From: Rurimicrobium sp040387755
Lineage (GTDB): Bacteria; Bacteroidota; Bacteroidia; Chitinophagales; Chitinophagaceae
Direction of reading: 5' to 3'
Length of the DNA: 64,000 nucleotides
Assembly (NCBI GenBank): GCA_040387755.1
Contig: JAZKDB010000002.1
Location: 62,001-126,000 of the forward strand
Both the position numbers and the translations under genes were made by a program. How positions within the stretch are numbered: position 1 is the first letter of the stretch; every line of letters begins with the position of its first letter. The notes beneath the pieces were generated by a model, which was not told where the DNA came from, did not search any database, and saw nothing but the letters and a program-made list of their open reading frames with translations. This document shows, piece by piece, positions 9,373 through 18,312 of the stretch.

Positions 9373-11307
9373 ATGAAAAATATTTTACTCTTAGCATTAA
9401 CGATCTGTCTTTATTTCAATTCAAGTGCTGCTCCGGGAGATACAACATGGATTCAGGCACATACTGTAAAACAATTGGGTGCCTCTCCTGCCAATTTTGA
9501 TACTATGATTAATTTTCCTGACGGTACTACGAAGTATCGTAAGATAATTATGGTATTTACATTGGGTAAATATGCATGTCCAGGTTCGCCTACATATTGC
9601 TCAGATTGGGATTATACCGTACAAACCTATGCAATGAATAAATTGGGTGATACTGTAGAACTTGGGAGGTTAATAACTCCATACGCCAATAGTTCCAGAA
9701 TGTCTGCCTCGTGGACTCAGCCCTATTATTTTGATGTGACTGACTTTGCAACAGTTTTGAGAGATTCTAATAAAATCAGAATTAACTTCTCTGGTTATTC
9801 AGGTGGATTTACCGGAGATATAAAATTTGCCATGATTGAAGGAACACCTGAACGTAATGTGCTGGGCGTAACAAAAATGTGGGCAGGTAGCTACTCTTAT
9901 GGAAATGCCTCTAGTCCTATAGATGCAAAAGTATCCGCAAAAGCAATTACTGCACCCACAGGTACACAAGCGGCAGTTTATCGTTTTAATATAACCGGCC
10001 ATGGCAGTGATCCTAATTACTGTTCAGAGTTTTGTTCAAAATACTATCAGTTACTTAAAGACGGTACCCTCGTGGCACAAAAAGATATTTGGAGAGATAA
10101 TTGCGGCTTTAATAATTTTTACCCTCAAAACGGTACCTGGATATATGACAGAGCTAACTGGTGTCCTGGAGATTTGGTTTATACCAATTTTCATGCTATT
10201 CCATCAGTGAGTTCTGGTAGTAATTTCAACCTTTCAATGGCTTTTGAACCCTATACATCAACCGGAGCAGCTTCTTATACTATTTTTGGAAATGTAGTAT
10301 TCTATGGTGGCATCAATAAAAGTCTGGATGCATCGCTTGAAGACATTATTGCTCCGACAAATAATGAAAACCATTACAGGGAAAATGCAAGAATTGGATT
10401 TACAACAGTTAAAATACGTAACAGCGGAAGTACAACTATTAGTAATATTCAGTTTGAGTATGGGGTTACAGGTCAGCCATCCACTATTGCAACATGGACA
10501 GGCAGTCTTTCTTCACTTAAGGATACCATAATTGACCTTCCCTTTGCCGAGTCTTTATTGAAAGCCACAGGGACTAATCTTGCTTATGAAGTGAAAATTT
10601 TGAAAGTAAATGGTTCGGTTGATGATGATGCTACAAACAATAAAATAAATTCTGTATTTACTCCAGTGTTACCATTGACTTCAAATGCAGTGGTAATTTT
10701 ACGTACCAATAAATCTCTTACAGGCACTGGTTACAGCGAAACAGAATGGACGATTACGGATGAAACAAGCGGTACTGTAGTGAAAAGCCGTATTAACAAT
10801 ACACCAGAGACTACCTACGAGGATACTTTAAATCTGCCCACAGGTGTTTATAAGTTTACGATTTCAGATGCCGGATGTGACGGGTTAAGTTGGTGGGCAA
10901 ACCCATCTGGAGGTTCGGGTTCTATTCAGATAAAACCAACATTGTTTACTTCATATACTTTGAGAGGAAATTTTGGCGGAGATTTTGGCTGTGGTTTTAA
11001 GCAATATTTCAGGGTTGGTAACCCCACTGATATCAGATATGTAAATGCTGAATCGTCAGTAAATCTCAATGTTTTTCCAAATCCTGCCAGCGATAAAGTA
11101 ACTTTCACTATTGAAGGAATTAAGGTAACTTCCGCTAACATTGTTATCAGAGATAATTTTGGCAGAGTGCTGTTTAGTCAGACAATTAAAGGAAATCAGC
11201 TTGAGTTCGATGCTAAACAATTTGCTAATGGAGTATATTTTGTAACTGTATACTCTACAGATAATAGTTTTCCAAGAATGCAATCAAAATTTATTTTGAT
11301 GAAGTAA
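9373..11307 (+). CDS. Secreted PNGase F-like glycosidase with type IX secretion C-terminal domain
   Basis: Signal peptide at residues 1-20, then two domains resembling the paired jelly rolls of peptide-N-glycosidase F. An N-domain stretch has FTLGKYACPGSPTYCSDWDY. A C-domain stretch has WIYDRANWCPGD at about residues 256-267, close to the PNGase F active-site loop. PNGase F releases N-glycans from glycoproteins. A further jelly-roll-like region lies at about 440-550. The last 80 residues (NVFPNPASDKVTF to the terminal KFILMK) are a type A T9SS sorting domain, so the protein is exported and anchored or released at the cell surface. Family-level activity is inferred; the catalytic Asp/Glu were not verified by alignment. 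Confidence 0.8.
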   Translation: MKNILLLALTICLYFNSSAAPGDTTWIQAHTVKQLGASPANFDTMINFPDGTTKYRKIIMVFTLGKYACPGSPTYCSDWDYTVQTYAMNKLGDTVELGRLITPYANSSRMSASWTQPYYFDVTDFATVLRDSNKIRINFSGYSGGFTGDIKFAMIEGTPERNVLGVTKMWAGSYSYGNASSPIDAKVSAKAITAPTGTQAAVYRFNITGHGSDPNYCSEFCSKYYQLLKDGTLVAQKDIWRDNCGFNNFYPQNGTWIYDRANWCPGDLVYTNFHAIPSVSSGSNFNLSMAFEPYTSTGAASYTIFGNVVFYGGINKSLDASLEDIIAPTNNENHYRENARIGFTTVKIRNSGSTTISNIQFEYGVTGQPSTIATWTGSLSSLKDTIIDLPFAESLLKATGTNLAYEVKILKVNGSVDDDATNNKINSVFTPVLPLTSNAVVILRTNKSLTGTGYSETEWTITDETSGTVVKSRINNTPETTYEDTLNLPTGVYKFTISDAGCDGLSWWANPSGGSGSIQIKPTLFTSYTLRGNFGGDFGCGFKQYFRVGNPTDIRYVNAESSVNLNVFPNPASDKVTFTIEGIKVTSANIVIRDNFGRVLFSQTIKGNQLEFDAKQFANGVYFVTVYSTDNSFPRMQSKFILMK

Positions 11308-11319
11308 AATTCAGCACCT

Positions 11320-12018
11320 ATGAAAAAAACGCCCTTATTAGCCGCTTTTCTTTTGTTATGCTTTTGCGCCTGCAAAAAGAAAGATGGAGAGAATCAAAAT
11401 CTGGACAGAAAAAACAGACAACCTTTTGATATTATGTCTACCAAGGCTGGTTCTTGGTGGTTGTACAAGGCAGACGATGGTGCTGTGTTTTATCGTTACG
11501 CTACCGGCAAAGATTCACTTGTTGCCGGGCTTTATTACGATTATTTTTACAGAGTTGATACTACCTCGGTAATGAAAGAACAGATACCTGAGTATTTTGG
11601 TAAAAATGATAGTAAATATCTTTCCTTGATTGATGTCGATAGTAAACAAAAGGATTATATCACTTATGTTATCTTAAAGGATGGTGCCTATACCGGGCAA
11701 ACCTGGCAGAATACAGAAGATAAGAAAATTCAGGGATGGAACCTGAATATGCTTATTGAAAGTCAGGTAATCAACGCCAATGAGGTCTTGATTGTAAATG
11801 GAAAGGTTTATGAAAATGTTATTCATGTGTACAATAATTTAAAAGCCAAGTCTGTAGTAATGCCCGCCTATGTAAGTTGTGGTTCGTTGGAAGTTTGGTT
11901 TAAGAAAGGTGTGGGTATTATCAAAGATAAAGGCAATATTGATGTTGCACCAGCTGGCGTTTCTCTGGTTAAGAAAGATTATGGTGACGAATTGCTGGAG
12001 TATCATATCGAACCATAA
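11320..12018 (+). CDS. Lipoprotein of unknown function
   Basis: A 232-residue protein with a lipoprotein signal (MKKTPLLAAFLLLCFCAC followed by KKK). The lipid-carrying cysteine is most likely C18. The mature part is rich in aromatic residues and beta-strand-like segments (GSWWLYKADDGAVFYRY) and has no domain I recognise. It starts 12 bases after the PNGase F-like gene, so the two are probably co-transcribed and may act together at the outer membrane on glycoprotein substrates. That functional link is inference from spacing only. Confidence 0.75.
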   Translation: MKKTPLLAAFLLLCFCACKKKDGENQNLDRKNRQPFDIMSTKAGSWWLYKADDGAVFYRYATGKDSLVAGLYYDYFYRVDTTSVMKEQIPEYFGKNDSKYLSLIDVDSKQKDYITYVILKDGAYTGQTWQNTEDKKIQGWNLNMLIESQVINANEVLIVNGKVYENVIHVYNNLKAKSVVMPAYVSCGSLEVWFKKGVGIIKDKGNIDVAPAGVSLVKKDYGDELLEYHIEP

Positions 12019-12037
12019 AATTAATTATCAGGGATAG

Positions 12038-12229
12038 AAATGGATTCAGGTCTATTCAGAAGTTGAATCGTCATTGAAATTTGACATAAATAAAGAGCAG
12101 ACCTTTTTTAAACAAAAAGTGCAAAAAATCGTGGAATCTTTTCAACAAAGATTCAGAAGTGTAACTGTCGAAATTGGCCTTCGGATTAGAATTCCTCAAT
12201 CAGATAAGCACAAAAGCATTCTCAAGTAA
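12038..12229 (+). pseudogene. Open 63-codon stretch without a normal start; possible gene remnant
   Basis: Between the lipoprotein gene and the rplK promoter one frame is open from the TAG at 12035 to TAA at 12227-12229. It has a protein-like composition (for example FFKQKVQKIVESFQQRF, then VTVEIGLRIRIPQ). It has no ATG or GTG; a TTG at 12074 would give 51 residues. It also contains an 8-bp hairpin at 12134-12154 (GAATCTTT/AAAGATTC) with no U-run. It could be the tail of a decayed gene or a tiny TTG-started gene. I do not recognise a family. Confidence 0.25.
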
Positions 12230-12244
12230 TAATTTTAAATATTT

Positions 12245-12275
12245 TTTGGTGAATAAAATATAAGCTTTACTTTTG
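12245..12275 (+). promoter_or_regulatory. Bacteroidota-type promoter of the rplKAJL operon
   Basis: A -33 box TTTG at 12245-12248 and a perfect -7 box TACTTTTG (TAnnTTTG) at 12268-12275 are separated by 19 bases, the consensus spacing for the Bacteroidota primary sigma factor. The transcript would start near 12281 with a leader of about 85 bases before rplK. Confidence 0.75.
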
Positions 12276-12365
12276 CACTCCAATTCTTAAGATTGCTCTT
12301 ATATTAAGTTTGCATTTGGAAGACTTGTTTCATACAATTCGTTAACACCAAAAAATTAAAAAAAC

Positions 12366-12812
12366 ATGGCAAAAGAAATCACAGGCTATGTAAAGCTGCA
12401 ATGTAAAGGCGGCCAAGCAAATCCAGCACCTCCAATCGGACCTGCATTAGGTTCTAAAGGTGTAAACATTATGGAGTTCTGTAAGCAATTCAACGCTAGA
12501 ACCCAAGACAAACCAGGTAAAATACTTCCTGTTCTTATTACAGTTTATGCCGACAAATCATTTGATTTTGTTATCAAAACTCCTCCGGCAGCGGTTCAAT
12601 TAATGGAACTTTCTAAAGTTGCTAAAGGTTCTAAAGAGCCAAACCGCTTGAAAGTGGGTAAAGTTACATGGGCTCAAGTAGAAGAAATCGCTAAAGACAA
12701 AATGAGTGACCTCAATTGCTTTACGCTAGAAAGCGCTATGAAAATGGTAGCCGGAACAGCACGCAGCATGGGCTTCACAGTTGAAGGCGACGCTCCTTGG
12801 ATGAATAATTAA
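12366..12812 (+). CDS. rplK: 50S ribosomal protein L11
   Basis: L11 forms the base of the GTPase-associated L7/L12 stalk together with 23S rRNA. It is needed for factor function and for stringent-response signalling. The 148 residues are full length: proline-rich N-terminal domain (PAPPIGPALGSKGVNIMEFC) and the rRNA-binding C-terminal domain with the KMSDLNCFTLESAMKMVAGT helix region. It is first in an rplK-rplA-rplJ-rplL operon with its own strong promoter. secE and nusG, the usual upstream neighbours, are absent from this window. Confidence 0.98.
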   Translation: MAKEITGYVKLQCKGGQANPAPPIGPALGSKGVNIMEFCKQFNARTQDKPGKILPVLITVYADKSFDFVIKTPPAAVQLMELSKVAKGSKEPNRLKVGKVTWAQVEEIAKDKMSDLNCFTLESAMKMVAGTARSMGFTVEGDAPWMNN

Positions 12813-12850
12813 TCCATAGGCATTTCATTTATTTTAAAAACATTGTAACA

Positions 12851-13540
12851 ATGGCAATCACTAAAAATAGAAAAGCCGCAGAGGCTAAAGTAGATAAAAA
12901 TAAATTCTACTCACTTACCGAAGCAAGTGCCTTGGTAAAACAATTAAACTGCACCAAATTTGATAGCTCAGTAGATGTGCATATTCGCCTTGGAGTAGAT
13001 CCTAAAAAAGCTGACCAGGCATTGCGTGGTACAGTATCATTACCTCACGGTACTGGTAAAACCAAGCGTGTATTGGTTCTTTGTACACCTGATAAAGAAA
13101 ATGAAGCAAAAGCAGCTGGTGCTGATTTCGTTGGCTTGGACGAGTTTGTTCAAAAAATCGAAAGTGGCTGGACAGATATCGATGTAATCATCGCTACACC
13201 ATCTGTAATGCCTAAAATCGGTAAATTAGGTAAAGTGTTAGGTCCTCGTAACCTGATGCCCAACCCCAAAACAGGTACTGTAACCAATGATGTTGCTAAC
13301 GCAGTAACTGAAGTAAAAGGTGGTAAAATCGCATTTAAAGTAGACAAAGCAGGTATCGTACACGCATCAGTGGGTCGTATCTCTTTTGAGCCTGCTAAAC
13401 TTGCAGAAAACATTCAGGAATTAGTGAACACATTGATTAAAATGAAGCCTTCAACTGCTAAAGGTATTTACCTTAAAGGTGTAAGCATGGCTACTTCAAT
13501 GAGTCCTGGTGTAATGGTTGATACTAAAACGGTAGCCTAA
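12851..13540 (+). CDS. rplA: 50S ribosomal protein L1
   Basis: L1 builds the mobile L1 stalk that handles E-site tRNA release. In many bacteria it also represses translation of its own operon mRNA. The 229-residue length is normal. It contains the conserved LGKVLGPRNLMPNPKTGTVT signature at about residues 126-145 and the C-terminal PSTAKGIYLKGVSMATSMSP. It lies 38 bases after rplK and 44 before rplJ. Whether L1 feedback operates here cannot be read, because I found no obvious L1-binding mimic in the leader. Confidence 0.98.
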   Translation: MAITKNRKAAEAKVDKNKFYSLTEASALVKQLNCTKFDSSVDVHIRLGVDPKKADQALRGTVSLPHGTGKTKRVLVLCTPDKENEAKAAGADFVGLDEFVQKIESGWTDIDVIIATPSVMPKIGKLGKVLGPRNLMPNPKTGTVTNDVANAVTEVKGGKIAFKVDKAGIVHASVGRISFEPAKLAENIQELVNTLIKMKPSTAKGIYLKGVSMATSMSPGVMVDTKTVA

Positions 13541-13584
13541 GACCAGCGATTAAATTTTCCTAAATCATTTAAAAAATTCAAGCA

Positions 13585-14100
13585 ATGAATACTGCTCAAA
13601 AATCTGAAGCAATAGAACTGTTGAAAGAAAAGTTTTCTCAATACAGTAACTTCTATATCACCAATACAGAATCACTTTCTGTAGCACAAATAAGCAAGCT
13701 ACGTCGCGTTTGTTTCGAGAAGAATGTCGAAATGAAAGTAGCAAAAAACACCCTCATCAAAAAAGCGTTACAATCGCTTAATGATGAGAAATATGCAGGC
13801 ATCTACGAATCTTTACATGGCGTTACAGCTTTGATGTTCTCTGATTCTCCAAAAGAACCAGCGGTTATCATCAGCGCTTTCCGCACTGAATCAAAGAAAG
13901 AAAAACCTGTTTTGAAAGCAGCCTTTATCGGTGAAGATATTTTCTTGGGCGATGACAAATTAACTGCTCTTAAAAATATCAAAACCAAAAACGAGCTTAT
14001 CGGCGAAGTTATTGGCTTACTTCAATCTCCTGCACGTCGCGTTATTGCAGCTTTGTTGCACAATGCAGAATCAAAAGGAGAAACAGCAACTGCAGAATAA
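13585..14100 (+). CDS. rplJ: 50S ribosomal protein L10
   Basis: L10 anchors the multiple L7/L12 dimers to the ribosome. The 171 residues start with the rRNA-binding N-terminal domain (KNTLIKKALQS region near residues 54-64) and end in the helical L12-binding tail (VIGLLQSPARRVIAALLHNA). A 10-bp hairpin lies between it and rplL, a position where the cell needs to raise L12 yield over L10. Gene order and length are standard for the family. Confidence 0.97.
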   Translation: MNTAQKSEAIELLKEKFSQYSNFYITNTESLSVAQISKLRRVCFEKNVEMKVAKNTLIKKALQSLNDEKYAGIYESLHGVTALMFSDSPKEPAVIISAFRTESKKEKPVLKAAFIGEDIFLGDDKLTALKNIKTKNELIGEVIGLLQSPARRVIAALLHNAESKGETATAE

Positions 14101-14114
14101 TTTTGCATTTGCCT

Positions 14115-14140
14115 GCTGATAGCAGATGATTGCTATCAGC
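14115..14140 (+). promoter_or_regulatory. Perfect 10-bp hairpin between rplJ and rplL
   Basis: GCTGATAGCA at 14115-14124 and TGCTATCAGC at 14131-14140 pair fully around the loop GATGAT. It is not followed by a U-run, so it is not a simple terminator. It could be an RNase processing site or a stabiliser that uncouples rplL output from rplJ. A weak promoter-like pair (TTTG at 14150-14153, TATTTACA at 14172-14179) follows. Confidence 0.5.
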
Positions 14141-14216
14141 ACAAACAAATTTGGCTTCCAAGCTCGCATAATATTTACAATAACAATTTTTACAAACAAC
14201 ATTAAAACACATAACA

Positions 14217-14588
14217 ATGGCAGACATTAAATCATTAGCAGAACAACTTGTAAACCTGACTGTAAAAGACGTTCAGGAATTAGCTGACGTTTTGAAAGCT
14301 GATTATGGTATCGAACCAGCAGCAGCAGCAGTAGTTGCAGTAGCAGGTGGCGGACCAGCAGCAGCAGCAGAAGAGAAAACAGCATTTGATGTTATCTTGA
14401 AAAATGCAGGTGCTTCTAAACTAAACGTAGTAAAAGTAGTTAAAGATCTTACTGGTCTTGGACTTAAAGAAGCTAAAGAATTAGTTGATGGTGCTCCAAA
14501 AGCAATCAAAGAAGGTGTAAGCAAAGCTGAAGCTGAAGATATCAAAGCAAAATTGATTGAAGCTGGTGCTGAAGTAGAAGTTGCTTAA
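14217..14588 (+). CDS. rplL: 50S ribosomal protein L7/L12
   Basis: L7/L12 is present as several dimers on the stalk and recruits translational GTPases. The 123-residue protein has the N-terminal dimerisation helices, an alanine-rich flexible hinge (EPAAAAVVAVAGGGPAAAAE, about residues 32-51) and the conserved C-terminal domain (LTGLGLKEAKELVDGAPKAI). It is the last gene of the operon and is followed by a strong terminator, not by rpoB as in most bacteria. Confidence 0.98.
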   Translation: MADIKSLAEQLVNLTVKDVQELADVLKADYGIEPAAAAVVAVAGGGPAAAAEEKTAFDVILKNAGASKLNVVKVVKDLTGLGLKEAKELVDGAPKAIKEGVSKAEAEDIKAKLIEAGAEVEVA

Positions 14589-14613
14589 TTTCTGATTTTC
14601 AATATCCTTTAAT

Positions 14614-14646
14614 AAAAAATGGTAACGGTTTCGTTACCATTTTTTT
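14614..14646 (+). terminator. Rho-independent terminator of the ribosomal-protein operon
   Basis: Stem AAAAAATGGTAACG / CGTTACCATTTTTT with a GTTT loop, ending in a U-run. It directly follows rplL and shows that rpoBC is not co-transcribed here. Confidence 0.9.
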
Positions 14647-14663
14647 ATGCCATTAATTGATGA

Positions 14664-14972
14664 ATGATGGCTAATTTAGAGCAAATTTTAAGAATGATGA
14701 AACATTATACCGAAGAGCAGGCGCTCCAGCATTTAGTAAGCTGGCAATACAAAAATATAGGTATTGAAAAGGAATTTGCTTTCACCAATTTCAGCGAAGC
14801 TTTTGCTTTTATGACCCGTGTTGCTTTCCTTTGTGAAACAGATAATCATCACCCTGAATGGTGTAATGTGTACAATAAAGTGCATATCCGACTCAATACC
14901 CATAGCGAAAATGCTGTAACAGATAAAGATATTAATCTGGCAAAGAAGATTGACGCACTGTTGATTCTTTAA
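14664..14972 (+). CDS. phhB: 4a-hydroxytetrahydrobiopterin dehydratase (PCD/DCoH)
   Basis: The enzyme dehydrates pterin-4a-carbinolamine, recycling the cofactor of aromatic amino acid hydroxylases. The 102-residue length is typical. The catalytic signature is present: H62-H63-P64 followed by EW and NVYNKV, and H80 in LNTH. Two ATGs (14664, 14667) are possible starts. The stop overlaps the convergent YihY gene by 4 bases. No phenylalanine hydroxylase gene is nearby. In bacteria that lack it, PCD may serve other pterin-dependent steps, so the physiological role is uncertain although the fold is clear. Confidence 0.92.
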   Translation: MMANLEQILRMMKHYTEEQALQHLVSWQYKNIGIEKEFAFTNFSEAFAFMTRVAFLCETDNHHPEWCNVYNKVHIRLNTHSENAVTDKDINLAKKIDALLIL

Positions 14973-15886
14973 TCAAATTGTTCGTTAGCCTCGATATCTG
15001 TAAGATGATAAAATACAGCGTGGGGCAATAATTTAATCGGCAATTGAACATACTCACTCCACACTTTTGTGAATGCAGCCCCGAAATAGAGAATTATAGA
15101 AGAATAAAATACAAAAAGCAAAATCAGTACAAAAGAACCTGAAGCGCCGAATATCTGGTCAATATTGCTTTTGACCAAAAGGACATTCAATACAAATTTA
15201 CCAATAGCGAATAATAAGCTGGTTAGCAAAGCGCCGGAAGCACTTACTTTCCAATGTGGTCTGCCATCCGGTATAAAATGTAACAACATGCCAAACCATA
15301 CAGATGTAATTGTAATAGAAATCAAGAACGAGAAAAAACCAGATAGTATAATTGGATTCCCAGGGACTATTTCGTTGATGTTTTTACCAAAAAGCAATTG
15401 AAGGCTTTCTAACAAACCTCCTGTAACAAATAATATTCCTGTAAAAATGATTAAAACCACCGAACGAAATCGTCCGGCCAAAGATGTTCTGAGTCTTTTT
15501 TCAGGTTTTAAACGTATCATCCACAACTGATTCATGGAGTTTTTAATCACCCTGAAAAGGGTAGTGGCAACAAAAAGCATAAAGACAGACCCAAGAGCAA
15601 TATCCCATCTGTTGTCTACCAGTCCGCGAAAACCTTTTATGGTAGTAACTAACTGAATCATTCCTTTTTTACCTAATATAGAGGAGATTCGGATAAAGAT
15701 GTCCTGACTTATTTCTCGCTGATTAAAAATCAGGCTTAAAATTTGAACAAGAATAATTAGAATAAAAGGAAGAGCGAATGTGGCAAAGAAAGCAGTTGCT
15801 CCTGCAAGTCTCAAAGGGTCATTTGAGGATAACAATTTAGCTGATAATCCAAATTGTTGCATTAACTTTTTTAATTTCAGGATCAC
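14969..15886 (-). CDS. YihY/virulence factor BrkB family inner-membrane protein
   Basis: A polytopic membrane protein of about 305 residues with five to six membrane helices: about 28-55, 97-118, 142-165, 182-205, 215-240 and 250-275. It carries the family pattern DPLRLAGATAFFATFALPFI near the N-terminus. YihY/BrkB proteins were once proposed to be RNase BN, which was later disproved; their role is still unclear. The start at 15886 is a GTG. An ATG at 15862 would remove eight residues and is also plausible. It overlaps the stop of the convergent pterin dehydratase gene by 4 bases. Confidence 0.85.
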   Translation of the reverse strand: MILKLKKLMQQFGLSAKLLSSNDPLRLAGATAFFATFALPFILIILVQILSLIFNQREISQDIFIRISSILGKKGMIQLVTTIKGFRGLVDNRWDIALGSVFMLFVATTLFRVIKNSMNQLWMIRLKPEKRLRTSLAGRFRSVVLIIFTGILFVTGGLLESLQLLFGKNINEIVPGNPIILSGFFSFLISITITSVWFGMLLHFIPDGRPHWKVSASGALLTSLLFAIGKFVLNVLLVKSNIDQIFGASGSFVLILLFVFYSSIILYFGAAFTKVWSEYVQLPIKLLPHAVFYHLTDIEANEQFD

Positions 15887-15969
15887 TCAAAGATGAATTA
15901 TGGAAGGACAAAAGTAAGGCTGTGTTGCCATAAATTGCCCTCCCATTCCTGATTTTTATAATTTAGTTT

Positions 15970-18312
15970 CTAAAAATTGATAGTATAGCTCAATACAGGC
16001 AATGTAGATAACTGTTTTATAGTACTGATTTTTTGAGTGGTATTGTTGTAGTAATAGTCAATATCGGCCTGATTATTAGTTACATTTTGTACGTCCAATT
16101 TTATTTCATGATTCGTGCGTTTTCGGTCAATCCTATATACAATCCCCAGATTAATGGAGAATACATCATCATTCTTTTGTTCAAATGCTTTTGCCTCCAA
16201 AAAAATTGCTTTCCCTGCTGCCTGTGAAGCGGCCAAATCTATTGGCATTAATCTTCTTCCACCTAGATAAGAAGTTCTGGTATTGATGCCTAATACACGG
16301 TTTTTGCCATTTTTGTTGCGTAGAACAAACTCTTTACCGAACAAAAAGTTACTTGTAAAATTACCGTTATACCTGGTGTTTCGCCATATTCCGTCGCCAG
16401 CGAGGTATTTTGAGTCAAATACAGAACCGGTAATCAGGAAGTAATAATTATTCTGAAAATAGCGCTCTAAAGTGAGCTCCAGCCCTATGTTTTTACCCTT
16501 TCCTTTATTAACCAACGCTCTGGTTGTAAATATTTCGTCCTGATTAAGTAATGAGTAGGTGCTTTTGCTTCCTGAATCAATACCAATGTTGTATAATGAT
16601 TGATAATAAACCTCAGCTTTCAAAAAAAGTTGTTTGCTTAGTTTGTTTTCATAACCCAATACAAAGTGGTTTGCTTTAGAAAAACCCAGATTTTTATTTG
16701 GGTTAGTATTATTAATCAAAGCAAAATGATTGGGCAATGCGTCCATTTTACTATGCATTCCAAAACCTGCAGTAAAGGCTTGTCCATTGGTAAAATCATA
16801 CCTGATGGCAGACCTTGGCTCTATACTTATCTTGGAATTTAATGAAGATTTTTGGCTATGAAGTCCATTTACCAAAGTAATTTGCTCTGATATTCTCCAT
16901 CGCCAACTCATAAAACCCTGAAATAATTGCGCATTTCCCTGGTTACTCTGTTCGGTAATGTAACTCTGGGTGGGTTCATCAAAAGATTTACTCCTGAAAT
17001 TGAAATTGTATTGAGAGGCGACAATGCCTGCCTGCCATTGATTTCTAGCATTAATTTTGAAATTAACAGCACTGGTAACTCTGAAAGTATTGTTATCGAG
17101 CTTTGCGTTGAAATAGTCTTTAAAATCATTTTGGTTTACAAATGGTTTTTGACCAACGCCTTCACTTCCATTATTGGAAAATGAGATTGTGTTTTTAAGA
17201 TATACTCTGTCATTGATAGGGTAATAATGGCTGAGCCCGGCAACAGCAAGTTTGCTTGTTTGCGACCATTTTTCTATCATTTTTGTTTCGTCTGATTCAT
17301 CATAATATTCCGCATTCAGCGTGCTTCGTCCTCCCAACCCAAAGAGTGTGAATGTCCCTGCATTTGAGGTGGGGAAAAGTATTTTGAATGACCCATCCTG
17401 ATACTTTGGAACACCATTAAAATCTACTATTCCTGCCATATCCAGCAAACTTAAAGTAGAGTATCTGTAATTAGCCAGATAACTTGACCGTTTTCCTTTC
17501 TGAAATGGTCCTTCTACAGTAATGTCTGTACCCAAAACCCCAACAGAAAAACTATATTCTCTTTTTTCGTTATTGCCTGTGCGCAATTTCATGTCAAAAA
17601 TGCCGGCCAAAGCATTACCATACTGAGGATTAAAGGCTCCGGTGTAAAATTCAGAATTGGCCAGCATTTGACTGTTTAATGCATTAATGGGTCCGCCTGT
17701 TAATCCTTCTGAAGCAAAATGATTAGGATTGGGAATTTCTACTCCTTCCAGTTTCCATTGAATATTGCGTGGATTGTTTCCTCTGACGATTATATCGTTA
17801 TTGCCGCTACCATCAGAATTGACACCTGCGTATGATGCCACCATTCTTGCAGGATCATTAATAGCGCCGGCATAGCGTTTGGTTTCTTCAACACTAAAGC
17901 CTCTCGCCGAGACTAAAGCCATATCATTGGCTACGCGCGTTTTGTCGGGTCTGGAACTGATGACTACATCCTTTAAATTTTTAAACGATTCACGCATTTC
18001 AATTTCTAAGACCATTTCTTTACCAGCTACAACCAATAAATTACTCATTTGCTTCTCTTCATAACCCAATAAACTTATTTTCAGATTTCTTCGTCCCACA
18101 GGTACCTCATTTATTTTGAATATTCCATTACTGTCTGAGACCGAAGAGATTTGAGGGATTGCATCACTGATAACCAGTATTGCATCAGAAATGGGAGAAC
18201 GGGAATCTGCATCAATTATACGTCCCCTAATGGTTTGGGTAAGTACCTGAGCTTGGGTTTGGGTGAATGCAATTATGAGAATGCAAGGAAGAATTTGTTT
18301 AAAGAGAGTCAT
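15970..18312 (-). CDS. TonB-dependent outer-membrane receptor with carboxypeptidase-like N-terminal domain
   Basis: Signal peptide MTLFKQILPCILIIAFTQT, cleaved near Q-A-Q. A CarboxypepD_reg-like beta-sandwich follows (IRGRIIDADSRSPISDAILV to about residue 95), then a plug domain (NNDIIVRGNNPRNIQWKLEG). A 22-strand barrel of the Bacteroidota TonB receptor type runs to the C-terminal aromatic TINF. It imports an unknown substrate across the outer membrane using TonB energy. No SusD partner follows, so it is not a classic polysaccharide-utilisation locus. I chose the ATG at 18312; an ATG at 18324 adds four residues. An upstream TTG is unlikely because it puts a long non-signal leader in front. 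Confidence 0.9.
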   Translation of the reverse strand: MTLFKQILPCILIIAFTQTQAQVLTQTIRGRIIDADSRSPISDAILVISDAIPQISSVSDSNGIFKINEVPVGRRNLKISLLGYEEKQMSNLLVVAGKEMVLEIEMRESFKNLKDVVISSRPDKTRVANDMALVSARGFSVEETKRYAGAINDPARMVASYAGVNSDGSGNNDIIVRGNNPRNIQWKLEGVEIPNPNHFASEGLTGGPINALNSQMLANSEFYTGAFNPQYGNALAGIFDMKLRTGNNEKREYSFSVGVLGTDITVEGPFQKGKRSSYLANYRYSTLSLLDMAGIVDFNGVPKYQDGSFKILFPTSNAGTFTLFGLGGRSTLNAEYYDESDETKMIEKWSQTSKLAVAGLSHYYPINDRVYLKNTISFSNNGSEGVGQKPFVNQNDFKDYFNAKLDNNTFRVTSAVNFKINARNQWQAGIVASQYNFNFRSKSFDEPTQSYITEQSNQGNAQLFQGFMSWRWRISEQITLVNGLHSQKSSLNSKISIEPRSAIRYDFTNGQAFTAGFGMHSKMDALPNHFALINNTNPNKNLGFSKANHFVLGYENKLSKQLFLKAEVYYQSLYNIGIDSGSKSTYSLLNQDEIFTTRALVNKGKGKNIGLELTLERYFQNNYYFLITGSVFDSKYLAGDGIWRNTRYNGNFTSNFLFGKEFVLRNKNGKNRVLGINTRTSYLGGRRLMPIDLAASQAAGKAIFLEAKAFEQKNDDVFSINLGIVYRIDRKRTNHEIKLDVQNVTNNQADIDYYYNNTTQKISTIKQLSTLPVLSYTINF

